A stretch of 22,940 nt of DNA, from positions 1 through 22,940 of the forward strand of contig DKLE01000128.1 in NCBI GenBank assembly GCA_002455605.1. The letters run 5' to 3'. The first letter of the stretch is position 1. Each line of letters starts with the position of its first letter. Positions 15,223 to 21,575 of the stretch are shown here, piece after piece. The notes beneath the pieces are model-generated. The model was not told the DNA's origin, searched no databases, and saw only the letters and a program-made list of their open reading frames with translations. This DNA comes from Firmicutes bacterium UBA6648. Its GTDB lineage: Bacteria > Bacillota > Clostridia > Peptostreptococcales > Anaerovoracaceae. Made by a program: the position numbers and the translations under genes.

Positions 15223-16233
15223 ATGATTAAAAGAGAAGATTTAGAAAAAAAAGAGTATGAGAATTTATCTTCCTTTGCTGCTAAATCAGCAGACTCTAAG
15301 GGCAGAGCATTACAAGAGGAGAAATGCCAGGTACGTACGGAATTTCAAAGAGACAGGGATCGAATTGTTCACTCCAAGTCTTTCAGGCGGCTGATGCACA
15401 AAACTCAAGTATTTCTGGCACCGGAAGGGGATCATTTCAGAACCCGTTTAACGCATACCATAGAAGTCTCTCAGATTGCCAGAACTATTGCAAGAGGGCT
15501 AGCATTAAATGAAGATTTAACAGAGGCTATTGCTCTGGGTCATGACTTGGGTCATACTCCTTTTGGGCATAGCGGAGAAACCATCTTAAACAATATACAT
15601 CCGGGTGGCTTTAAGCATAATATTCAAAGCCTAAGAGTAGTAGAGGTGCTGGAGGGAAGTAAAGGAAGATACGGAATGAACCTTACAGCAGAAGTAAAAG
15701 ACGGAATTGTAAATCATACCGGTCCTGTTAAGCCATTTACTTTAGAGGGTCAAATAGTTCGATTCAGTGACCGAATTGCATACATAAATCATGATATCGA
15801 TGATGCTATAAGAAGCGGAGTTATCAAATTAACCGATTTGCCAAAAGGATGCATTGCTGTTTTAGGCAATACCCACAGAGGAAGAATTAACACATTAGTC
15901 ATGAATCTAATTGAAAACAGTGATGGCAAAAATGCAATTATAATGAGTGACAGCTGCCAGGAACACATGGATAAGCTGAGAACCTATATGTTTGAAAATG
16001 TATATCATAATGAAAAAGTAAAAAAGCATGAGGATTTGCATCGGGTAGAGACCATTATCAGCTCTTTATATGATTATTACTTGGATCATCCGGAGTCTTT
16101 GCCGGAGGAAAGACAGGAAATGATCGAAGAATACGGAGTTGCCGAAATCGTTAAGGATCATGTGGCAGGAATGACCGACAGATATGCCTTGAACCTATAC
16201 AACGAATTATTTATTCCGAAAGGGTGGAAATAA
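15223..16233 (+). CDS. dgt: dGTPase / HD-domain deoxynucleotide triphosphohydrolase
   Basis: Hydrolyses dGTP (or other dNTPs) to the nucleoside and triphosphate. The HD-domain metal residues are visible: H78 in RLTHTIEVSQ, H107-D108 in ALGHDLGHTPFGHSGE and D183 in RFSDRIAYINHD. The N-terminal RDRDRIVHSKSFRRLMHKTQVF is the standard family block. Length (336) fits the shorter bacterial type often found before dnaG in Clostridia, rather than the roughly 500-residue E. coli enzyme. A strong GAGGGGTGAG site precedes the ATG. Substrate range cannot be read from sequence. The 91-base gap to dnaG is very A-rich. Confidence 0.92.
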   Translation: MIKREDLEKKEYENLSSFAAKSADSKGRALQEEKCQVRTEFQRDRDRIVHSKSFRRLMHKTQVFLAPEGDHFRTRLTHTIEVSQIARTIARGLALNEDLTEAIALGHDLGHTPFGHSGETILNNIHPGGFKHNIQSLRVVEVLEGSKGRYGMNLTAEVKDGIVNHTGPVKPFTLEGQIVRFSDRIAYINHDIDDAIRSGVIKLTDLPKGCIAVLGNTHRGRINTLVMNLIENSDGKNAIIMSDSCQEHMDKLRTYMFENVYHNEKVKKHEDLHRVETIISSLYDYYLDHPESLPEERQEMIEEYGVAEIVKDHVAGMTDRYALNLYNELFIPKGWK

Positions 16234-16324
16234 TTAATAAAAAATATAGAAAAAAAATAAAAAATAAAAAAAGGATTTGCTTAGATATGTCGTATATATA
16301 ATTATGCAATATATTTAATAAACG
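16234..16324 (+). promoter_or_regulatory. A-rich gap before dnaG with a possible promoter
   Basis: Bases 16237-16272 are almost pure A/T with long A-runs. A TATAAT lies at 16297-16302, within TATATATAATTA. The best -35 candidate is TTGCTT (16277-16282) with only a 14-base spacer, or GATTTG at 16274 with 17. A promoter for the dnaG-sigA operon is plausible but weakly supported. Confidence 0.3.
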
Positions 16325-16333
16325 GTGATAGAT

Positions 16334-18094
16334 TTGAGTGGTTCTTTTAATGATAATGTAACAGAAGAGATTAAAAGCAGGTGTAATATAGTTGATGTTA
16401 TCGGACAAGTTGTTCCATTAAAGAGAATGGGGAGCAATTACAAAGGTGTTTGTCCGTTCCACAATGAAAAGACGCCTTCTTTTGTTGTTTCAGAAACAAA
16501 ACAGATTTTTACCTGTTTTGGGTGCGGAGCTACTGGAGATGTTTTTGAATTTGTTAGAAAATATTACAATCTGGACTTTCCCGGTACAGTTGAGAAACTG
16601 GCCAAGGAATACGGAGTGGAATATGTAAGTAACTATCAGAAGGATAGCAGAAAAGAATTATACTATCAAATAAACAGGGAGGCCGCCACATTTTTTTTTA
16701 AGGCCTTTTGCCAAACGAAAAATCCGGGATTAACATACATGCTGAAAAGAGGTATTGATCCCACTACGTTGAAAAAATTTGGAATAGGGTATGCCGACGG
16801 AGAATGGGACAGCCTGTATAAATATTTTATGGCTAAGGAAATTGACGTTAAAATATTGAAAGAACTGGGGCTGGTCTCGGAATCTAAGGGAAAATATTAC
16901 GATAAATTCAGGAATCGAGTGATGTTTCCTATTATCAATACCCGAGGCAAAGTGATCGGATTCGGAGGAAGGGCCATCGATGATGCAATGCCCAAATATT
17001 TAAATTCTCCTGAAAGCCCGGTCTTTATGAAAAAAAATAATTTATATGGTTTAAATCTCAGCAGACAGGATATAAGTAAAGAGAACTGTGCAATTCTTGT
17101 GGAAGGTTATATGGATGTTATTTCCCTGTACCAGAGCGGAATTCGAAATGTTGGTGCATCCTTGGGAACTGCTTTGACAGAAAACCAGGCAAAAATGCTT
17201 AGGCGATATACAAAAAATATTGTATTGTCTTATGATGCGGACAGTGCAGGCCAGGCAGCAGCCCTGAGAGGTATTGATATATTATTTAAGGAGGGGTGTA
17301 AGCCAAAGGTATTGCATGTTACCGACGGAAAAGATCCTGACGAATTTGTAAAAAAGCACGGAAAAGATGCATTTAAAAAATTGGTAAGTCAAGCTTTGGG
17401 ATTTGTGGATTATAAAATTTCAGTTCTTCGTAAAAAATATAATTTGAATTCTTATGAAGAAAGCATTGAATTTTTAGAAGAAGCAGCGATTGTTTTAAGG
17501 CAGTTAAGCCCTATTGAAGCAGATATACATATCAAAAAGCTTGCTAATGAGATTAAAATTTCAGAAAATGCAATAAGACTAGAAATTAATGGCAATAATA
17601 CTCAAGAAGAACAGATTAATCACAATTATTTGGACAATAGGGAAGAAAAACCGACACTGGATATCAATTCTTCCATATTACCGGTTGAGAAGAATCTCAT
17701 TAAACTGATAATTACTGATTATAAATACTATAAAATAATTATAAAAAATGAAAATGCTTTTAAATCTAATTATGGTAAAAAGCTTTTTTCAGTAATAAGC
17801 TCGTTTTATAAAGAGGAAAGTGAACTGGACATTATGAAGTTGCAGGATTCTTTAGAGCCGGATGAAATGATAGTATTATCGGATATTATCGATAATGTAC
17901 AGCTGGCAGATAAAGAAGAACAAATATTGCAGGAAAGCTTAAATAAAATTGAAGTAGAGAATTTGACAGAAAAAGAAAACTCACTATTGATGAGGCTTTC
18001 TATGGCAGATGAAGAAGAGAATCAGGAAATGATAAAAGTATTAACAGAAGAACTAATGGATTTGCAAAGAAAGAAAATGGAAAGGGGTAAATAA
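16334..18094 (+). CDS. dnaG: DNA primase DnaG
   Basis: Makes RNA primers at the replication fork with the DnaB helicase. The N-terminal CHC2 zinc domain has C-P-F-H and C-F-G-C ligands; the TOPRIM catalytic core has the acidic motifs LVEGYMDV and SYDADSAGQ; a divergent C-terminal part should bind helicase. Two starts compete. A GTG at 16325 lacks a good binding site. A TTG at 16334 has GGTGAT six to seven bases upstream, matching the 16S tail. Starting at 16334 puts the zinc ligands at C40, H43, C61 and C64, the same numbers as in E. coli DnaG, so I prefer it. Length is then 586, normal. The sigma-factor gene begins at the base after the stop. Confidence 0.94.
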   Translation: MSGSFNDNVTEEIKSRCNIVDVIGQVVPLKRMGSNYKGVCPFHNEKTPSFVVSETKQIFTCFGCGATGDVFEFVRKYYNLDFPGTVEKLAKEYGVEYVSNYQKDSRKELYYQINREAATFFFKAFCQTKNPGLTYMLKRGIDPTTLKKFGIGYADGEWDSLYKYFMAKEIDVKILKELGLVSESKGKYYDKFRNRVMFPIINTRGKVIGFGGRAIDDAMPKYLNSPESPVFMKKNNLYGLNLSRQDISKENCAILVEGYMDVISLYQSGIRNVGASLGTALTENQAKMLRRYTKNIVLSYDADSAGQAAALRGIDILFKEGCKPKVLHVTDGKDPDEFVKKHGKDAFKKLVSQALGFVDYKISVLRKKYNLNSYEESIEFLEEAAIVLRQLSPIEADIHIKKLANEIKISENAIRLEINGNNTQEEQINHNYLDNREEKPTLDINSSILPVEKNLIKLIITDYKYYKIIIKNENAFKSNYGKKLFSVISSFYKEESELDIMKLQDSLEPDEMIVLSDIIDNVQLADKEEQILQESLNKIEVENLTEKENSLLMRLSMADEEENQEMIKVLTEELMDLQRKKMERGK

Positions 18095-19237
18095 ATGAGC
18101 TTTGAGGAAGGAAATGCTATGGAAAAAAAGGACTATGTTCAAGACCTCGCAGAAAAAGCAAAAGCTAAAGGATCAATATCTTTCAGAGAAGTCGCGGATT
18201 ATTTGGAAGGTGTGGATTTAAATAAGGATCAAATGGATGAAATCTATGATTCATTGACAGCTATGGGGATAGAGATTGTATCAGAGGTTGATCCGGATGA
18301 ATTTGAGCTTCTTTCTATCGAACAGGATGAAAATGAAGATGTGGATATTATTGCCGTATCAGAAGATTCTAATGAAATTGATTTAGAAGCAACTCTGCCT
18401 AAAGGTATTGCAGTAGACGATCCGGTTAGGATGTATTTAAAGGAAATTGGTAAAGTGCCTCTGCTTTCAGCAGATGAGGAAATTGAACTGGCTAAGAAAA
18501 TGGAGCAAGGGGACGAAGAAGCCAAAAAGAGACTTTGTGAGGCTAACTTGAGGTTAGTTGTCAGCATCGCAAAGCGTTATGTGGGAAGAGGCATGCTGTT
18601 TCTTGATCTGATTCAGGAAGGAAACCTGGGACTTATCAAAGCCGTGGATAAATTTGATTGGAGAAAGGGGTATAAGTTCAGTACTTATGCTACTTGGTGG
18701 ATTAGACAGGCTATTACCCGCTCCATTGCTGATCAGGCAAGAACAATTCGTATTCCTGTTCATATGGTAGAAACCATTAATAAATTAATTCGAATATCCA
18801 GACAGCTTCTTCAGGAATATGGAAGAGAGCCTTCTCCGGAAGAGATTGCAAAGGAAATGGATATTTCCGAGGAAAAGGTCCGAGAAATTTTAAAAATTGC
18901 TCAGGAGCCTGTATCTCTTGAGACTCCAATTGGAGAAGAGGAAGACAGCCACCTGGGAGATTTTATTCCGGATGAAGATGTTCCGGCACCTGCGGAAGCG
19001 GCAGCTTTCTCCATGCTGAAGGAGCAGCTTGTCGAAGTATTGGATACTTTAACGGAAAGAGAACAGAAGGTATTAAAACTGCGTTTTGGTCTTGAGGACG
19101 GACGAGCAAGAACACTTGAGGAAGTTGGTAAAAGATTTGATGTTACCAGAGAGCGAATCAGACAAATTGAAGCAAAAGCACTACGCAAGCTGAGACATCC
19201 TTCCAGAAGTAAAAAATTAAAGGATTATTTAGAATAG
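18095..19237 (+). CDS. sigA: Primary RNA polymerase sigma factor SigA/RpoD
   Basis: The housekeeping sigma-70 factor. A region 1.1-like N-terminus (YVQDLAEKAKAKGSISFREV) is followed by region 1.2 (DPVRMYLKEIGKVPLLS), region 2 (NLRLVVSIAKRYVGRGM, LDLIQEGNLGLIKAVDKFDW, FSTYATWWIRQAITR), region 3 (IRIPVHMVETINKL) and region 4 (TLTEREQKVLKLRFGLEDG, VTRERIRQIEAKALRKLRHP). Length (380) is typical for Firmicutes SigA. The ATG at 18095 has AAGGGG seven bases upstream. A second ATG at 18119 (MEKKDYVQ) has an even better GAGGAAGGA six bases upstream, and could be the main start. It sits in the classic dnaG-sigA arrangement. Confidence 0.97.
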   Translation: MSFEEGNAMEKKDYVQDLAEKAKAKGSISFREVADYLEGVDLNKDQMDEIYDSLTAMGIEIVSEVDPDEFELLSIEQDENEDVDIIAVSEDSNEIDLEATLPKGIAVDDPVRMYLKEIGKVPLLSADEEIELAKKMEQGDEEAKKRLCEANLRLVVSIAKRYVGRGMLFLDLIQEGNLGLIKAVDKFDWRKGYKFSTYATWWIRQAITRSIADQARTIRIPVHMVETINKLIRISRQLLQEYGREPSPEEIAKEMDISEEKVREILKIAQEPVSLETPIGEEEDSHLGDFIPDEDVPAPAEAAAFSMLKEQLVEVLDTLTEREQKVLKLRFGLEDGRARTLEEVGKRFDVTRERIRQIEAKALRKLRHPSRSKKLKDYLE

Positions 19238-19266
19238 ATAAAACGAAAAGGCAGTGAGGTAATAGG

Positions 19267-20037
19267 ATGATTAAATTATCAGACAGATTACAAACGATTG
19301 CCGACCTGATAAAAAATGGACAAACCGTGGCCGATATTGGTACCGACCACGGTTTTTTGCCTATTTTTTTATGGGAAAGCAAAAAAAGCCCTAAAGTAAT
19401 CTTAGCAGACATCAGTAAGGGCTCCCTTCAAAAATCCATTGATAATGTAAATTTGCAGAATTTCAGCCAAGATATTTTGAATCAAAGCTTTGATTTCAGA
19501 CTGGGCAACGGTATTCAGGTGTTAGAAAATGGTGAAGTAGACGTGGTAGTCATGGCTGGCATGGGAGGCATTCTCATGACTGAAATACTAAGTGCCGATC
19601 GGATCAAGACAAAAAGCATAAAAAGTTTTATTTTGCAGCCGAGAAACGGTCAGGGAAAACTCAGATGGTGGCTGCTGCAAAACGGCTTTCAGATAAAAGA
19701 AGAAAAGCTGGTAAGAGAAGGCAAGTTTATTTGCGAGGTAATCCATGCAGAACCGGTAGCCTGGGATTGTGGACTGATAAAATTACCCATGGATGAAGAT
19801 TGGGAACAAAAAAAACAATCGGAAGACATAGAGTATGAAATTCCAGAATCAATACTTATAAGTAATGGAGCTTTAGCGGTTGAATTTGCAGAAAAAAAGC
19901 TAAAAATTGAATTAGATATTTTAGAAAATATCAAAAAAGCAGTATTCCTTGATGAAGAAAAAAGAGAGCAAACGGAATCTCGTATTTTATATTTGAAGAA
20001 TTTAATCAGTAAATACGGAGAAAGAGGTGAACAGTAA
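19267..20037 (+). CDS. trmK: tRNA (adenine(22)-N1)-methyltransferase TrmK
   Basis: Methylates N1 of adenine 22 in the D-loop region of certain tRNAs, using SAM. The class I methyltransferase motif is TVADIGTDHGFLPI (20-33). Further TrmK features are ILADISKGSLQKSIDN, VVVMAGMGGILM (about 93-104, the catalytic loop) and ILQPRNGQGKLRWWLLQNGF. The C-terminal tail (about 190-250) is charged and predicted coiled-coil, also usual for the family. Length (256) is slightly above the Bacillus protein (about 235). The stop is directly followed by the ATG of the Nif3-family gene. The sigA-trmK-nif3 order is conserved in Firmicutes. Confidence 0.92.
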   Translation: MIKLSDRLQTIADLIKNGQTVADIGTDHGFLPIFLWESKKSPKVILADISKGSLQKSIDNVNLQNFSQDILNQSFDFRLGNGIQVLENGEVDVVVMAGMGGILMTEILSADRIKTKSIKSFILQPRNGQGKLRWWLLQNGFQIKEEKLVREGKFICEVIHAEPVAWDCGLIKLPMDEDWEQKKQSEDIEYEIPESILISNGALAVEFAEKKLKIELDILENIKKAVFLDEEKREQTESRILYLKNLISKYGERGEQ

Positions 20038-20829
20038 ATGACTATTTCTAAATTGGAGCTAATGAATACATTGGAAAAAATAGCTCCCAGTGAATTGGCG
20101 GAGCCGTGGGATAACTGCGGTATGCAGATCGACTTAGGGGCTGCAGAAATAAACAAAATTCTGATAACCCTTGAAATAACTACGAAAACAGTGACTGAGG
20201 CACAAGCTCTAGGCGTAGATTTTATTGTTACACATCATCCACTCTTTTTCTCCTCCGTCAAGCAGATTCACGGTAATAACTTTATAGGAAACAATGTCGT
20301 TAATCTTATAAGAAAAGGAATTTCTGTTTTTTCGGCTCACACCAATTTTGATAAGGCTGAAACAGGTAACAATTTTTATTTAGCTGAATTGTTAAAATTA
20401 AAAAAGGTCATTGACTTGAATCGTTTCGGTATGGAATATATTGGTGTGTCCGGTGAGCTTTCTGAAAAAAAATCCATCAGAGCATTCATAGAAGATATGC
20501 AAAGGCAAGTTGATTTAAAATCCAGCGAAATTCGTCTAATCGGCAATCCGGAAGCTGAAATAAATAAGATCGGTTTATGTACGGGAGCCGGAATCGGTAT
20601 GCTTGAAATCGCTGCAGCAAATGGCTGTCAGCTCTTTGTTACAGGTGACGTCAAATACCATGATGGGATTAAAGCAAAAGAAATGGGGATCAACGTCATC
20701 GATGCAGGTCACTACGGAACAGAAAAAATATTTGTGCCGAATATGGCAAAGCAGCTGACACAAGCTTTTGGGAACAAAGTTAAAATTTTTGAGTCTAAAG
20801 TAAATATAAATCCATTTGACTTTTTTTAG
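20038..20829 (+). CDS. Nif3-family dinuclear metal-centre protein
   Basis: A conserved protein that forms hexameric rings with two metal ions per subunit; its role is not settled (relatives are linked to GTP cyclohydrolase I-like activity). Metal-ligand residues are visible: H66-H67 in VTHHPLFF, H101 and D105 in AHTNFDKAETGNN, and H225 and E229 in DAGHYGTEK. The start ELMNTLEKIAPSELAEPWDNCGMQ is typical. At 263 residues it is the short form, like E. coli YbgI, without the PII-like insert of Bacillus YqfO. It has AGAGGTGA just before the ATG and no gap after trmK. Its last codons overlap the promoter of the RNase P RNA gene. Confidence 0.93.
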   Translation: MTISKLELMNTLEKIAPSELAEPWDNCGMQIDLGAAEINKILITLEITTKTVTEAQALGVDFIVTHHPLFFSSVKQIHGNNFIGNNVVNLIRKGISVFSAHTNFDKAETGNNFYLAELLKLKKVIDLNRFGMEYIGVSGELSEKKSIRAFIEDMQRQVDLKSSEIRLIGNPEAEINKIGLCTGAGIGMLEIAAANGCQLFVTGDVKYHDGIKAKEMGINVIDAGHYGTEKIFVPNMAKQLTQAFGNKVKIFESKVNINPFDFF

Positions 20830-20843
20830 TCCTGTGATATAAT
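20816..20843 (+). promoter_or_regulatory. Promoter of the RNase P RNA gene
   Basis: TTGACT (20816-20821) and TATAAT (20838-20843) with a 16-base spacer form a near-perfect sigma-A promoter. The expected start is near 20849-20850, exactly where the P1 stem of the RNA begins. The -35 box lies within the last codons of the nif3-like gene. Confidence 0.85.
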
Positions 20844-20848
20844 ACTAG

Positions 20849-21205
20849 AGCATGTTTTGGGTAAGCCAGACAGTCGCGTGCATCTGCACGAGGAAAGTCC
20901 GGGCTCCATAGGGTGAGAGTGCCAGATAACGTCTGGCGTAGGTAACTATAGGGAAAGTGCAACAGAAACATTCCGCCGAAACAGTTAGGCTGTGGTAAGG
21001 TTGAAATGGTGAGGTAAGAGCTCACCGGCGTTGTGGAGACATAACGGCCGTGTAAACCCCACTCGGAGCAAGACCAAATAGGGCATAAAAAGCGGCGGCC
21101 CGTCGCTGCCCGGTAGGTAGGTCGCTTGAGCGTATCAGTAATGGTACGCCTAGATAGATGATTGTCTAATACAGAACCCGGCTTATAGACTTGCCCAAAC
21201 ATGCT
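20849..21205 (+). ncRNA. rnpB: RNase P RNA (catalytic RNA of ribonuclease P)
   Basis: The RNA removes the 5' leader of pre-tRNAs. The ends pair as helix P1: AGCATGTTTTGGG at the 5' end with CCCAAACATGCT at the 3' end. The conserved core is present: GAGGAAAGTCCGGGCTCC near the 5' end (20890-20907), and ACAGAACCCGGCTTA near the 3' end (about 21171-21185), the universal CR-V-like element. GCCAGATAACGTCTGGCG forms a clear hairpin. A promoter sits at exactly the right distance upstream and a long inverted repeat with T-run follows about 40 bases downstream. The ~357-base length is normal. An open frame on the opposite strand here is a known type of false gene. Confidence 0.96.
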
Positions 21206-21241
21206 TTAAGATAAAAGCAACACTAATAATTATGTGAGTGG

Positions 21242-21310
21242 ACACTATATAATAAATGCTCCTTGTTAATTTAAAAATTAACAAGGAATGGTATGTTATA
21301 TAGTGTTTTT
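21242..21310 (+). terminator. Long imperfect inverted repeat after rnpB, probable terminator
   Basis: An inner perfect stem CCTTGTTAATT (21261-21271) / AATTAACAAGG (21276-21286) has a 4-base loop. An outer stem ACACTATATAA (21242-21252) / TTATATAGTGT (21296-21306) encloses it, with an unpaired 8/9-base internal loop. The outer right arm runs straight into TTTTT (21306-21310), then ATTTT. This could end the rnpB transcript; the two-stem form is unusual for a terminator, so a small mobile-type repeat is an alternative. Confidence 0.5.
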
Positions 21311-21402
21311 ATTTTCTATACCAAACAAACAGGCCCTCACCGTTTCTAGTCCTCGCTCCGCCTTATTTTGGAAAATTATAGGTATTATAGTTGCTCAAAA
21401 AG

Positions 21403-21430
21403 TTGACAGAATATCAAAAAATGATATAAT
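21403..21430 (+). promoter_or_regulatory. Promoter upstream of the MATE efflux gene
   Basis: TTGACA (21403-21408) and TATAAT (21425-21430) are both perfect sigma-A boxes with a 16-base spacer. The expected start near 21437 gives a leader of about 139 bases before the MATE start codon. That is long enough for regulation. Confidence 0.8.
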
Positions 21431-21449
21431 GTTTAAGCTAAAGGTTAAT

Positions 21450-21500
21450 ATGACTCATTTACTGTGTATTAGGGACTTGAACCAAATGCTATATTTTTAA
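21450..21500 (+). CDS. Possible 16-residue leader peptide upstream of the MATE gene
   Basis: Between the consensus promoter and a strong palindrome lies ATG at 21450 with AAAGG five bases upstream, giving MTHLLCIRDLNQMLYF and a TAA stop at 21498-21500. The stop is six bases before the palindrome. Such promoter/short ORF/hairpin/resistance-gene layouts are known from drug-induced attenuators. No family can be recognised and a short frame like this can occur by chance. The codons ATT-AGG-GAC include TAGGGA, which could pair with TCCCTA of the palindrome's right arm. Confidence 0.35.
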   Translation: MTHLLCIRDLNQMLYF

Positions 21501-21506
21501 GAAGAA

Positions 21507-21535
21507 ATAGGGAACGATTTTAAATCGTTCCCTAT
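21507..21535 (+). promoter_or_regulatory. Perfect palindrome in the MATE leader (operator or attenuator hairpin)
   Basis: ATAGGGAACGATTT (21507-21520) is the exact reverse complement of AAATCGTTCCCTAT (21522-21535), with a single T between. As RNA it would form a strong hairpin; as DNA it could be a dimeric regulator's operator. A T5 run follows only 6 bases later (21542-21546), so it is not a classical terminator. It lies 40 bases before the MATE start codon. Confidence 0.55.
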
Positions 21536-21575
21536 AAATATTGTTTTTACTGTAGAAAAGATGGGAGTGAATTTA

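Larger units (their letters stand above)
21206..21575. other. 370-base non-coding region between rnpB and the MATE gene
   Basis: From left to right: a linker, the two-part inverted repeat with T-run (21242-21310), a GC-richer block around 21331-21362, a consensus promoter (21403-21430), a possible leader peptide (21450-21500), a palindrome (21507-21535) and the GGGAGTG ribosome binding site of the MATE gene. On the minus strand, a stop-free run (21394 down to 21296) reads like the tail of a protein, ending ERGLETVRACLFGIENKNTI before TAA. It has no ATG and is closed upstream by TGA, so it may be a remnant. Confidence 0.6.

Noticed and set aside
20795..21202. A 135-codon open frame on the minus strand across rnpB
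   Set aside because: It is antisense to the highly structured RNase P RNA, has no binding site or family features, and is a well-known type of false gene call.
21288..21500. A 70-codon plus-strand open frame after rnpB
   Set aside because: It spans the T-run and the consensus promoter and starts within an inverted-repeat arm. Only its last 16 codons, with their own binding site, are worth keeping as a possible leader peptide.
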